DNA of 64,000 bases from Aestuariibius insulae (lineage in GTDB: Bacteria > Pseudomonadota > Alphaproteobacteria > Rhodobacterales > Rhodobacteraceae). The position numbers were made by a program, and so were the translations under genes. The notes below the pieces were generated by a model. It was not told where the DNA came from. It did no database searches and worked only from the letters and a program-made list of their open reading frames with translations. The stretch is from the NCBI RefSeq assembly GCF_040783535.2, contig NZ_JBFONW020000006.1:62001-126000 (forward strand), read 5' to 3'. Position 1 is the first letter of the stretch. Every line of letters begins with the position of its first letter. This document shows, in pieces, positions 53,811 through 62,562 of this stretch.

Positions 53811-54808
53811 GGCTCCTCCCGCCCGGCTGTAATGCCGCTAATCAGCTGATATGACAGCAGATCCGGAATATCCCGCGGATCGCGCAGACGCGGGCCGATC
53901 TGCTTGGGAAGCGTCTTGCGACGCGCCATTTCAGTCCGGTGGAGGGTGAGCGCCTCCTCGCGGGAGACGAAGCGGAAGGTTAGCGGCTTACCCGGCGGCG
54001 TCTGAACGAGGCGCGGCATATCGGTAGGGATCACGGCCGCAATGCGGGGATACCCGCCGGTCGTCTGGCAGTCTGGCATCAGGACATAGGCGGTGCCGTC
54101 ACCGGTGATCTGGATGTCGCCGGGAAGGGTCGCCTCGGAGAGGATATCGAGCTGGCCGTTGGCCTCAAAGCCCTTGGTATCGTGCGATAATCTGAGGGCG
54201 CTGCGGGTCGATCTGGGATCAGGCGTGAAGCGCGTGGCCTCGAATCGGACGCGCTCCTCTTTGGCGAAAAGGGCGGTCTGGACCGAGGAGAGGATGCGGA
54301 TGGGGGCGTTCTGATCCGGACGGTTGGTATTAAGAACAAGGTCGGCGGTCGCGTTGGTTTTAGGGTCGTAGGGAAGGCGGTCTTCGGCTTGCAGGGGCTG
54401 GCCGATGCCTGCCTTGAGGTGAATCGAGCGGCTGCCGAGGACAAGATCGGTGCGGAAGCCACCTGCTATGTGGAGGTAACTGTAGATCCCGTCGCGGCCC
54501 GGCTGGAGCGTCAGCTCGGTCTCCGGAGGGAGGAAATGCGTGGCGTTCCAGGCCAGATCGGTCCGCATCGGCGCGCCGGAAAGTGCAATAATCGCAGGAT
54601 GTTGGCCGGTGCGCAGCGTGATCGGTGTTGTTGCAAGCTCGATGGCGGCGGCGTCGGTGTCCTGCCCCAAAAGGAGCGCACCTTCAAGAAGCGCCAGAGG
54701 ATCGACCGCGCCGCCTCGTGAGACGCCTCCGGCGAGTTGGCTGGGGCGGCCCCTGTCCTGCAGGGTTGCTCCGGGGCCGGCCTTGGTGAGTGTCAGATGC
54801 GCGGTCAT
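53807..54808 (-). CDS. pxpC: 5-oxoprolinase subunit PxpC (biotin-dependent carboxyltransferase family)
   Basis: 333 aa. It has the KipA/PxpC pattern: GPGATLQDRGRPSQLAGGVSRGGAVDPLAL near the start (in segments) and DCQTTGGYPRIAAVIPTDM near the end. It forms the catalytic unit with PxpB. Its start and stop each overlap a neighbour by four bases, which shows a tight operon. Confidence 0.95.
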   Translation of the reverse strand: MTAHLTLTKAGPGATLQDRGRPSQLAGGVSRGGAVDPLALLEGALLLGQDTDAAAIELATTPITLRTGQHPAIIALSGAPMRTDLAWNATHFLPPETELTLQPGRDGIYSYLHIAGGFRTDLVLGSRSIHLKAGIGQPLQAEDRLPYDPKTNATADLVLNTNRPDQNAPIRILSSVQTALFAKEERVRFEATRFTPDPRSTRSALRLSHDTKGFEANGQLDILSEATLPGDIQITGDGTAYVLMPDCQTTGGYPRIAAVIPTDMPRLVQTPPGKPLTFRFVSREEALTLHRTEMARRKTLPKQIGPRLRDPRDIPDLLSYQLISGITAGREEP

Positions 54809-55542
54809 GGTGCGGGCTCGTGGGTAGCGCCGCCCATGGGATCATCCCGTAGGCTCTTGATTTCATAAGCTGAAACAGAACGCCAGCGGACCTCGTCACC
54901 TGCGCTGAGGGGGAATGGACGCTCCGCCTTGGGCTGAAACGGGCGGAAGGCGGTTTGGCCGATATGACGCCAGCCGGTGGGTCCGGGGGCGGTGAAGAGC
55001 GTGATCTGGCGAACGGCGCAGACCAGTGCTCCGGCGGGGACCTTGGGGGTCAGGTCGGTCTGGCGGGGGAGGTTCAAATGCCCCGGCAGAGCGCCGAGAT
55101 AGGGCTGGCCAGGGGCGAAGCCGATGGTCAGAACGCGCAAGGGGGCGGCCAGAATCTCGGTGGTGAGATCCGAGACAGACATATCTAAAAGAGCCGCCAT
55201 TTCAGGTAGTTGCGGGCTAAGTTCCGGATCGAAAGCGGCGGGGATGTGCCAGAGTTTGCGGGTTTTGGGCAGGCCCTCGGCGTACCAGTCGACGGCTTTG
55301 ACGCGAGCGCGGAGGGCTTCGAGAAGATCGTCTGGATCGGTGACGGTTGCGTCGCAGCAGACAAGGACGGAAGCGAGGGAGACGGAGGTCTCGGTGACGC
55401 CATCGGGGCGGTCCGCCTCAAGGGCCGATCGGAAGGCGATGGCGGCGGAATTTGCTTTAAGATCAAGGCGATCGGCAAAGCTGACCAGCACGCCTTCGAG
55501 GCCGAGCGGAGCGATGCGGGGGAAGTCGGTGGCGGGTGTCAT
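54805..55542 (-). CDS. pxpB: 5-oxoprolinase subunit PxpB (KipI family)
   Basis: 245 aa. The family motifs GFAPGQPYLGALPGHLNLPR and GPTGWRHIGQT are clear. ATG at 55542 has GAGGG upstream. The frame extends a further 57 codons, but that part runs through the 42-bp repeat element and has no protein-like character. First gene of the pxpBCA operon, divergent from tupB. Confidence 0.94.
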   Translation of the reverse strand: MTPATDFPRIAPLGLEGVLVSFADRLDLKANSAAIAFRSALEADRPDGVTETSVSLASVLVCCDATVTDPDDLLEALRARVKAVDWYAEGLPKTRKLWHIPAAFDPELSPQLPEMAALLDMSVSDLTTEILAAPLRVLTIGFAPGQPYLGALPGHLNLPRQTDLTPKVPAGALVCAVRQITLFTAPGPTGWRHIGQTAFRPFQPKAERPFPLSAGDEVRWRSVSAYEIKSLRDDPMGGATHEPAP

Positions 55543-55661
55543 CGCCCTCAGAATTGCCGAGCCGGGAGGGAAAGGCCAGTGCGGAGGCCGTCTGGTAGAG
55601 GCAACGACCGCAAGAGCCTGCGAATCGGTAGTTAACAAAGGCGATTTGCTGAGATCGGGCG

Positions 55662-55703
55662 TTCGGTATCGGGTCGGTATTACGTCGGTATCTGGTCGGT
55701 GGA
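55662..55703 (+). repeat. 42-bp iterated element, copy C (upstream of tupB)
   Basis: Same architecture as copies A and B: three CGGTATNNNGT units at an 11-bp period, then CGGTGGA. It differs from copy B at only two positions. It is oriented with tupB and lies about 155 bp upstream of its start. It is in a divergent promoter region and so is not a downstream terminator of any gene. Confidence 0.9.
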
Positions 55704-55755
55704 TTTTCGGCATGGGCCCGGGTTAACGATGCGTCCGCTCTCCGGCGCAACACCG

Positions 55756-55843
55756 CTCAACAATCCGCGCGGGATGAGCCTGATTGTTGAGGCGAACCGG
55801 CTGGCCTTGGGGCGCAGCTTCTGCGATGACGCGGCGGCCAAGG
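55756..55843 (+). promoter_or_regulatory. Structured leader of the tupBCA mRNA
   Basis: CTCAACAATC (55756-55765) pairs perfectly with GATTGTTGAG (55782-55791). Next, CCTTGG (55805-55810) pairs with CCAAGG (55838-55843), enclosing a CGCAG-CTT-CTGCG hairpin (55813-55825). The right arm of the outer stem overlaps AAGGAG (55840-55845). Metal- or cofactor-sensing control is possible, but I could not match it to the known molybdenum-cofactor RNA. Confidence 0.45.
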
Positions 55844-55858
55844 AGACCGGGGCGGGGA

Positions 55859-56563
55859 ATGACCGAGATTTGGGAAGGGATGAAAGCGGCGGTCTGGCTG
55901 ATCGTCACGCTCGACCCTGAATTGATCGACATCACGCTGCGGTCGCTGCAGGTGACGGTGACGGCGGTGGTGATTGCGAGCGCAATCGCTCTGCCGCTTG
56001 GTGCGCTGCTGGCGATCCAGCGGTTTCGGCACCGGCGGGCGACGATTGCGGTTCTGAACGCGCTGATGGGTCTGCCGCCTGTGGTGGTCGGGCTAATTGT
56101 TTACCTGATGCTGTCGCGGTCAGGGCCGTTCGGGGTGTTCGGGCTGCTCTTTACGCCGGCGGCGATGATCATCGCGCAAGTCATCATCATCACGCCGCTG
56201 ATCGCGTCGATTGCGCATCAGGCGATCCGGGATCTGTGGGCTGAATATCACGACCTCATGATCTCGATGAACACGACGAAGGGGCAGCGCATCCGGACGC
56301 TGCTTTGGGACGGGCGGCGGGCGCTGATGACCGCCTCGCTTGCCGGGTTCGGACGGGCCATCGGAGAGGTCGGGGCGATCATGATCGTCGGCGGCAATAT
56401 CGACAATGCGACGCGGGTTCTGACGACGGCGATTGCGCTGGAGACCGGGAAGGGCGATTTCGGGCTGGCTTTGGGGCTGGGGTTCGTCCTGATCGGGCTG
56501 GCGATCTTTGTGAACCTGGCGATCCATTGGGTCGGGCGCACGGAAAGCGAGGGGCGATGGTGA
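55859..56563 (+). CDS. tupB: Tungstate ABC transporter permease TupB
   Basis: 234 aa with about five hydrophobic segments. The cytoplasmic EAA loop is present (EYHDLMISMNTTKGQRIRTL, then GRAIGEVGAIMIVGGN). It pairs with the ATPase and binding protein that follow. ATG at 55859 gives the family N-terminus, while the longer frame adds 25 arginine/glycine-rich residues. TupABC systems import tungstate with very high affinity. Confidence 0.92.
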   Translation: MTEIWEGMKAAVWLIVTLDPELIDITLRSLQVTVTAVVIASAIALPLGALLAIQRFRHRRATIAVLNALMGLPPVVVGLIVYLMLSRSGPFGVFGLLFTPAAMIIAQVIIITPLIASIAHQAIRDLWAEYHDLMISMNTTKGQRIRTLLWDGRRALMTASLAGFGRAIGEVGAIMIVGGNIDNATRVLTTAIALETGKGDFGLALGLGFVLIGLAIFVNLAIHWVGRTESEGRW

Positions 56564-57270
56564 CATCGATCCTTCCGCTGGAGTTGCGCGGCGCGGTGGT
56601 GCGGCGGCGGGGAAAGCGCCTGCTGGGGCCGGTCGATCTAACCGTGGGGTCCGAGGGGTTTACCATCGTCATGGGGCCGAACGGGTCGGGCAAGACAACC
56701 CTGATGCGGGCGCTGCACGGGCTGCAGCGGCTGACCGAGGGAGAGGCCGTCTGGGCCGCCGGAATGGAGGCCGTCCGCAAGCGGCAGGCTTATGTGTTCC
56801 AGCAGCCGGTGATGATGCGGCGGTCGGTGCGGGATAACCTTGCCTATCCGCTGCTTTTGCACGGGGCGAAGAAGGCTGACGCGCGTGCGGCGGCCGAAGG
56901 GTGGGCAGCGCGGATCGATCTGACCGAAGCGCTGGACCGGCCCGCGACGCAGCTGTCGGGCGGGGAGCGGCAGAAGCTGGCCTTGGCGCGGGCACTGATC
57001 CGCGAGCCGGAGCTTTTGTTTCTGGACGAGCCTTGCGCCAATCTCGACGGGAGAGCGACGCGGGATATCGAAGCACTCTTGAAGGTTGAGCACGAGCGCG
57101 GTACGCGGATCGTGATGGCGACCCACGATATGGGTCAGGCGCGCCGATTGGCGACCGACATCGTGTTCCTTTTAAACGGTAAAATTCACGAAATGGGACC
57201 GGCGGAGCCTTTCTTTGCGGGTCCGGCAACGCCCGAAGCCGGGGCGTTCCTGAAAGGGGATATCGTCTGA
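56557..57270 (+). CDS. tupC: Tungstate ABC transporter ATP-binding protein TupC
   Basis: 237 aa. Walker A GPNGSGKTT (40-48), signature LSGGERQK near 142, Walker B LLFLDEPCANLD near 160 and the H-loop ATHDMGQ near 190 are all present. ATG at 56557 overlaps tupB by seven bases; the open frame further upstream is an alternative reading of tupB. Confidence 0.94.
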   Translation: MVTSILPLELRGAVVRRRGKRLLGPVDLTVGSEGFTIVMGPNGSGKTTLMRALHGLQRLTEGEAVWAAGMEAVRKRQAYVFQQPVMMRRSVRDNLAYPLLLHGAKKADARAAAEGWAARIDLTEALDRPATQLSGGERQKLALARALIREPELLFLDEPCANLDGRATRDIEALLKVEHERGTRIVMATHDMGQARRLATDIVFLLNGKIHEMGPAEPFFAGPATPEAGAFLKGDIV

Positions 57271-58076
57271 TGAAACTGCCTGTCCTGTCCGCTGTTCTGG
57301 CTGCCGGTCTTGCCGTCTGTGCTGCGGCCGAGGAGATGAAGATGGCGGTGACGACCTCGTTCCACAATTCGGGACTGGCCGAGATCCTGCTGCCCGCGAT
57401 TGAAGAGGAGACTGGGATCACCGTCGAGCTTCTCGTCGTCGGAACGGGTCAGGCGCTGCGGCTTGGCGAGGCGGGTGATGTCGATGCGATCCTCGTCCAT
57501 TCGCGGGCGGCCGAGGACGCCTTTGTCGAGGCGGGATACGGCACGCATCGGCGGGAGATCATGTATAACGATTTCGTTCTAATCGGGCCGCAAGGCGATC
57601 CGGCGGGCGTCGCGAAGAAGGACGGGATCGTCTATGCGATGCAGGCTATCGCGATGGCCAAGGTGCCATTCGTCAGCCGGGGCGACGAAAGCGGCACGCA
57701 TAAGCGCGAGCTGGATCTGTGGGAGCTGGCCGAGATGGATATCCCGCGCTTCGGCGACTGGTATCGCGCGGTGGGCGCGGGCATGGGCGCGGCGCTGAAC
57801 ACGGCGTCGGCGATGGACGCCTACATTCTATCGGACCGGGCGAGCTGGCTGAACTTTGGCAATAAGGGGAACCTGGCGGTCCTCTTCGACGGCGATGCGA
57901 TGCTGTTCAACCAATATGCCTATATCCCGGTCAATCCCGCGCGGCATGATCATGTGAAGGCGGATCTGGCTAGGCAGGTCGAGGCCTGGCTTGTCAGCGA
58001 GAGTGCGGCGCGGTTGATCGACCTCTATACGATCGAGGGTGAAAAGCTCTTTACTTTCAACGCGCAGGGCAGCTGA
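57270..58076 (+). CDS. tupA: Tungstate-binding periplasmic protein TupA
   Basis: 268 aa. A signal peptide (about 1-20) is followed by the ligand-site motifs TTSFHNSGL and VGTGQALRLGEAGDVDAILVH, which are characteristic of TupA and distinguish it from ModA. The start overlaps the tupC stop (TGATG). With tupBC it supplies tungsten, which fits the formate-dehydrogenase accessory genes that follow. Confidence 0.92.
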   Translation: MKLPVLSAVLAAGLAVCAAAEEMKMAVTTSFHNSGLAEILLPAIEEETGITVELLVVGTGQALRLGEAGDVDAILVHSRAAEDAFVEAGYGTHRREIMYNDFVLIGPQGDPAGVAKKDGIVYAMQAIAMAKVPFVSRGDESGTHKRELDLWELAEMDIPRFGDWYRAVGAGMGAALNTASAMDAYILSDRASWLNFGNKGNLAVLFDGDAMLFNQYAYIPVNPARHDHVKADLARQVEAWLVSESAARLIDLYTIEGEKLFTFNAQGS

Positions 58077-58078
58077 GA

Positions 58079-58570
58079 TCAGTGCTGGTGCGGCTCGTCG
58101 AGTGAGCCGTGGACGGCGAACTGGTCGAGCGTCGCCTCGGGCGCGTCGATTATGCTGAATGCCTCGCGCACGCCCGCCTCGGTCAGCTCGCGGCCCACGG
58201 TCAGGACGGTATTGGGCGCGTGGTCTTCGCAAAGCTCGATCATGTCGTTGATCTCTTGCGTCGCGGTCGGACGGGCGGCGTCCGTATCGGGCGCGCCATA
58301 ATAGGCGACGAAGTGATGCGCGAGCAGCGCGATCAGGGTCTCGCGTTCATGCGGTTCGATCTGGGCGACGGCGACGAAGGTGACGCGGCCGAAGGTTTCG
58401 ATGCCGAGCCAGCCGTTGGTGAAGGCCTGCTTGGCCTTGCCCGTCAGGTCTGCCTCGGACCAGTTGGAGAACTCGAAGCCGCCCGGGATGCACCATTCTC
58501 CGGTGCGGGCGGGCGAGTGGAAGACGCACTGGTCGCTTTCGTCGAAATGGATCGCGCGGGCGAGTTTCAT
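58079..58570 (-). CDS. DUF6505 family protein
   Basis: 163 aa soluble protein, starting MKLARAIHFDESDQCVF, with GEWCIPGGFEFSNW nearby. It is found in Rhodobacterales next to the biotin/lipoate ligase-like gene and Mrp, as here, and its function is unknown. ATG at 58570 has GGAG six bases before it, which beats the ATG five codons upstream. It overlaps the DUF4444 gene by four bases and converges with tupA, two bases apart. Confidence 0.85.
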   Translation of the reverse strand: MKLARAIHFDESDQCVFHSPARTGEWCIPGGFEFSNWSEADLTGKAKQAFTNGWLGIETFGRVTFVAVAQIEPHERETLIALLAHHFVAYYGAPDTDAARPTATQEINDMIELCEDHAPNTVLTVGRELTEAGVREAFSIIDAPEATLDQFAVHGSLDEPHQH

Positions 58571-59265
58571 GGCGTCTCCAGACAAGTCGTGAGCGGGATG
58601 AGGTGGGTGGTTTTGGCGTCCTTCAGGAGCATGCCGAAGTCTTCGTCGACGCCGGTAAAGGTGCCGGTGAGGCCGTTTTGGGTGATCTCCTCACCCAGCC
58701 CATGGGCGAGCGGGCGCCATTCGGAATGGAGCGGTCTGGTCCCCTCGTCGGTCCAGCGGTTAATCCAGACGAGGGTGTGGCGGACCCAAGCCTCGGTCAG
58801 GCGGGCGGGGTCCACGTCCGCGCAGCCTTCGGCATAGAGCGTGGTCTCGTCGGGGGTCGCGGGGCTGTCGTTTTCGGGCCAGAGCGGCAGGTGCAGACCG
58901 ACGGTGAGCCAGTCCGGGATCTTTTGCAGGGCGCCGGTAGAGGCGGCGATGCGCAAGGCCCCGCACGCGCCGCCGTTAAGGCGGATCCCGCCAGTCCAAT
59001 CGAGATGGACGGCCACTTCGGGCGGGGCGAGTGCGCCGAGCGCGTTCTGGAACCCGATGCCGCAAAGCGGCAGCATCGCCATCGCCTTGAGCAGCGGGAC
59101 CTCGGGGGCAAAGACCATGGCCGCGCGCAGATCGGTATCGGTGATGGCGTGGGTGACGAGACCGGCATCGCAGCCGAGTGCGGCCTGTGCGCAGGCGCGC
59201 TCGAACGGGTCTGCGCCGGGGACCGCCTCGGCGCTGAAGAGCGGCGGAACGGTCAGCTGGGTCAT
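58567..59265 (-). CDS. Biotin/lipoate protein ligase-like protein (DUF4444)
   Basis: 232 aa. The fold is suggested by the N-terminal strand-helix pattern and by HLDWTGGIRLNGGACGALRIA, which aligns with the KWPND region of biotin protein ligases. The lysine and the acidic residue of that motif are not conserved (DWTGG here), and no GRGRxGR nucleotide loop is seen. It may bind a cofactor-like ligand without ligase chemistry. It is coupled by four-base overlaps to Mrp upstream and DUF6505 downstream. Confidence 0.82.
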   Translation of the reverse strand: MTQLTVPPLFSAEAVPGADPFERACAQAALGCDAGLVTHAITDTDLRAAMVFAPEVPLLKAMAMLPLCGIGFQNALGALAPPEVAVHLDWTGGIRLNGGACGALRIAASTGALQKIPDWLTVGLHLPLWPENDSPATPDETTLYAEGCADVDPARLTEAWVRHTLVWINRWTDEGTRPLHSEWRPLAHGLGEEITQNGLTGTFTGVDEDFGMLLKDAKTTHLIPLTTCLETP

Positions 59266-60320
59266 GCGTGGCCGCCTGCGATGAGTCTGCGGGCGACGGC
59301 GCGGAAGCCCTCGGCTTGGGGGCTGTCCGGTTTGGAGACGACGATGGGCGCGCCGCCATCCGCCGCCAGCCGGATGTCGAGATGGAGCGGGATCTCGGCC
59401 AGAAGCGGGATGCCCAGCTTTTCCGCCTCAGCCGCGACGCCGCCATGGCCGAAGACATGCTCCTCGTGACCGCATTCGGAACAGATATGAGTCGACATAT
59501 TCTCGATCATGCCCAGAAGTGGGGTCTGGAGCTGGTTGAACATGTCGATGCCCTTGCGGGCGTCCATCAGTGCGACGTCCTGCGGGGTGGAGACGATGAT
59601 CGCGCCGTCGACCTCGGCCTTTTGGGCAAGGGTCATCTGGACGTCTCCGGTGCCGGGCGGCAGATCGACGATCAGCACATCGAGCGCGCCCCACTGGACC
59701 TGCATCATCATCTGCTGCAGCGCGCCCATCAACATCGGGCCGCGCCAGACGACCGCCTGGTCGTCGTTGGTCATTAGGCCGATCGACATCAGGGTGACGC
59801 CGTGATTGCGTAGGGGCAGGATCGTCTTGCCATCGGGCGAGGCCGGGCGGCCCGAGATGCCGAGCATCCGGGGCTGCGAGGGGCCATAGACATCCGCATC
59901 GAGCAGACCGACGCGGCGGCCTTCGGCGGCGAGCGCGCAGGCCAAATTGGCGGAGACGGTGGATTTGCCCACGCCGCCCTTGCCCGAGGCGATGGCAAGG
60001 ATCCGGTCGACGCCAGGGATCTTTTCGGGGCCTTTCGGCTGCGCCGCTTTCTGCGGTTTGAGATCGGGCGGCGGCGGGGTCGAAGCGGTCATGACCGCCG
60101 ACACGGAGGCGATGCCGTCCAGCGCTTTCACCTTGGCCTCGGCTTCGGCGCGGACGGGTTCGAGTTCCTTGGCGCGGCTGCCGTCGATGTCGAAGACGAA
60201 GCGCACGGCCCCGTCATTCACGGTCAGCGCGCGCACCATGCCGGCGGCGACAATGTCCTGACCGGTCGCGGGATCGGTCAGGGTCTTCAGCGTCTCGAGG
60301 ACGTCGTCACGGGTGGTCAC
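59262..60320 (-). CDS. Mrp/NBP35 family Fe-S carrier ATPase (ApbC)
   Basis: 352 aa. An N-terminal MIP18-like domain (about 1-75) is fused to a P-loop ATPase with deviant Walker A GKGGVGKST (113-121). The cluster-binding pair CSEC lies near 285. It should carry [4Fe-4S] clusters to target proteins. Beside a multi-cluster ferredoxin and formate-dehydrogenase accessory genes, a role in loading those proteins is likely. Confidence 0.93.
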   Translation of the reverse strand: MTTRDDVLETLKTLTDPATGQDIVAAGMVRALTVNDGAVRFVFDIDGSRAKELEPVRAEAEAKVKALDGIASVSAVMTASTPPPPDLKPQKAAQPKGPEKIPGVDRILAIASGKGGVGKSTVSANLACALAAEGRRVGLLDADVYGPSQPRMLGISGRPASPDGKTILPLRNHGVTLMSIGLMTNDDQAVVWRGPMLMGALQQMMMQVQWGALDVLIVDLPPGTGDVQMTLAQKAEVDGAIIVSTPQDVALMDARKGIDMFNQLQTPLLGMIENMSTHICSECGHEEHVFGHGGVAAEAEKLGIPLLAEIPLHLDIRLAADGGAPIVVSKPDSPQAEGFRAVARRLIAGGHA

Positions 60321-60323
60321 GGA

Positions 60324-60515
60324 TCAGCTCTGCCCTTTGATGGTGCCGGTCACGACATGTTCCAGATCGAGACCGTCCACGGTCAGAACGACCTTCGCCT
60401 CGTAGGTTTTCCCGGCGCTGTCCGCGTCGCGCATCGCCCCTTCGATGGCCTGCTGCGAGGTGACGCCCACCTGCTTGAGGAACTTGCGCATGCTCATGTT
60501 GAAGTCTTCGTCCAT
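60324..60515 (-). CDS. DUF6494 family small protein
   Basis: 63 aa, MDEDFNMSMRKFLKQVGVTS at the start, then GAMRDADSAGKTYEAKV. It is a conserved small gene always near Mrp in this group and of unknown function. It ends four bases before the Mrp start. Confidence 0.85.
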   Translation of the reverse strand: MDEDFNMSMRKFLKQVGVTSQQAIEGAMRDADSAGKTYEAKVVLTVDGLDLEHVVTGTIKGQS

Positions 60516-60612
60516 CGGGCTTTTCCTTTTCTTTCGGTCGGTTGAGACCAGATCCGCACTCGCTACCCCGTACCATGGCAGGACATAAGGCCCCGGCGGG
60601 GGCGCGCCAGTG

Positions 60613-62562
60613 TCAGTGATCCTTGCGCTTGCTCAGGTAGTCTTCGGTCGTGCGGACCTTGGGGCGGTCGCCCGCGGCGAAGGGGTTATTGTCGGAGTGA
60701 TATTGCGCGTTGATCCGGCACTTGTCGCACATCTGGATCATGCGCGCGGCCTCGGGGTTGGAGAACATCGAATGCTTGCCCGCGAGTTTCTCGGTGATGC
60801 GCTCGACCGTGGATTTGGAGCCGAAGAGCGTGCCGCATTCGATGCAGGCGAAGGGTTCTTCCTCGTAGAGCACCTTTTGATCGAAGGCCTCGTCGGTGAG
60901 GTTAAAGCGCGGCTCGAGCGTGATGGCCGTCTCGGGGCAGATATTGGCGCAGAGGCCGCATTGCAGGCAGGCATCCTCTTGGAACCTGAGCTGCGGCAGG
61001 TCGGGATTGTCGCCCAGCGCGCCCGAGGGGCAGAGAGAGACGCAAGAGAGGCAGAGCGTGCAGGCGTCGGTATCCACGAGGACGGCGCCGTAGGGGGCGC
61101 CTTCGGGCAGCGGCAGGATTTCGGCGCCGGGGTTGAGGGCCTTGGCCGCCATGCGGGCGACCTGACGGCGCGAGCCCATGGGCAGGACGGGATCGGCTGT
61201 GACGGGCGGCTGCGCATCCTTCAGCAGGTCGGTGAGCGCGTCGGGATCGGCAGGGTCGAGCAGGCGGACGGGCTGGCCCGCGATGGCTTCGGCCAGGGGG
61301 ATCTGGCGGTCCAGCGCGTCGCGTTCGGTGCGGGGGGAGAGCAGCAGATCGACGGAGGCAAAGCCGCTGGCCAGAGCCGCGAGGATCTCGGCATGGCCAA
61401 AGCCGGAGAGCGCTTCGACCTCGAGCGGGATGACGTCTGCGGGCAGACCCGCGCCATAGCGGGCGGCAAGCGCGATCATCTCGCGGCCATGGGATGCGTC
61501 ATGGACCAGAAGGCGCGGCGCCGTGCCGCCTGCCTTGCGGAAGGTGGAGGCGAGCGTCTGGACGCGGCGAAAGATCGTGTCGACGGGCGGCGCGTCGTAG
61601 GTAATGGCGCCCGACGGGCAGACGGCGGAGCAGCCGCCGCAGCCCGCGCAGATCATCGGATCGATAGCGACATGTTCCCCGGCGGAGGTGATGGCGCCGG
61701 TCGGACAGACGCCGATGCAGTTGGAACAGGCGGGCTTTTCTGCGCGGGAATGGGCGCAGAGCGATTCCTCGAGCCGGACATAGAGCGGCTTTTCGAAGGT
61801 GCCGATCATCTGGCCTGCCTCGAAAACGGCCTTGGCGACGGCAGGCTGGCTGCCGGGATCGGCGCGCAGGTAGCCCTCGCGCTTGGCATCGGCGGGGAAA
61901 AGCGGGGTGCCGCCGGTCAGATCGAGGATGAGATCGCAGACCGAGACGCCGCCATTCTTAGGCTCGGTGAAAGTCGGCGCACCGCGCCCGCCGGGGATGC
62001 GTTGCTGCAGGGCGTCGATGCGGACCTCGAACGCGCCCAGCGCGCCACTTGCGCGTTTGAGCGTGCCGAGAATCACGTCGACCTCGGCGGGCGGGTCGGT
62101 GTCGAGGCCATCGGTGAGCAGAGCCGTGACGCTGAGCGTCTGGGCCAGCGTTTCGGCGGCGGGCAGGACAGTCTCGGCGGTCCCGATGATGAGGCAGAGG
62201 CCTTCGGAGACGATATCGACAACGCGCGGGTCGGGGATGGCGATCAGCGCCTCGGCGGCGAGCGCGGCCATCTTGGGCGCAGTGGAGGCGGTGTCGTCGG
62301 TCCAGCCCGCGCGGTCGCGGATATCGACGAAGCTGGGGATCGGGGCGCCGATTTCGGCGGCGAGCTCCTCGAAGCGGGCGCGTTCCTGCTGGCAGGCGAC
62401 GATCACGTCTCCGGCGGACAGAGCGTCGGCGGCGGCCGCGATTTCGCGGGTGCAGAGCGCAGTGTGGACGCCCTGGCAGGCAAGACCGGTCGCCTTTTCA
62501 ATGCGGTCCGGGTCAATGGACTGACTGTCCAGACAAGTGCACAAAAGCAGACGGTTGGACAT
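60613..62562 (-). CDS. 4Fe-4S polyferredoxin-type protein of the formate dehydrogenase accessory cluster
   Basis: 649 aa. Cysteine motifs for about four [4Fe-4S] clusters are visible: CSNCIGVCPTGAI, CAGCGGCSAVCPSGAI, CTLCLSCVSLCPSGAL and CLQCGLCANICPETAI. A further CIECG lies near the C-terminus. A long cysteine-poor region in between has dehydrogenase-like alpha/beta sequence. It is likely an electron carrier or an assembly factor for the formate dehydrogenase expected to the right. It is divergent from DUF3305, with 260 bp between. Confidence 0.88.
   Translation of the reverse strand: MSNRLLLCTCLDSQSIDPDRIEKATGLACQGVHTALCTREIAAAADALSAGDVIVACQQERARFEELAAEIGAPIPSFVDIRDRAGWTDDTASTAPKMAALAAEALIAIPDPRVVDIVSEGLCLIIGTAETVLPAAETLAQTLSVTALLTDGLDTDPPAEVDVILGTLKRASGALGAFEVRIDALQQRIPGGRGAPTFTEPKNGGVSVCDLILDLTGGTPLFPADAKREGYLRADPGSQPAVAKAVFEAGQMIGTFEKPLYVRLEESLCAHSRAEKPACSNCIGVCPTGAITSAGEHVAIDPMICAGCGGCSAVCPSGAITYDAPPVDTIFRRVQTLASTFRKAGGTAPRLLVHDASHGREMIALAARYGAGLPADVIPLEVEALSGFGHAEILAALASGFASVDLLLSPRTERDALDRQIPLAEAIAGQPVRLLDPADPDALTDLLKDAQPPVTADPVLPMGSRRQVARMAAKALNPGAEILPLPEGAPYGAVLVDTDACTLCLSCVSLCPSGALGDNPDLPQLRFQEDACLQCGLCANICPETAITLEPRFNLTDEAFDQKVLYEEEPFACIECGTLFGSKSTVERITEKLAGKHSMFSNPEAARMIQMCDKCRINAQYHSDNNPFAAGDRPKVRTTEDYLSKRKDH

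Larger units (their letters stand above)
55543..55858. other. Divergent regulatory region between pxpB and tupB
   Basis: 316 bases without a gene. It holds copy C of the 42-bp element (55662-55703), GTTAAC palindromes at 55631-55636 and 55722-55727, and two predicted hairpins in the tupB leader (55756-55791 and 55805-55843). Confidence 0.75.

Noticed and set aside
54805..55713. Longer version of PxpB starting at 55713
   Set aside because: The extra 57 codons read through the 42-bp repeat element and have no family similarity. The ATG at 55542 with GAGGG upstream fits relatives.
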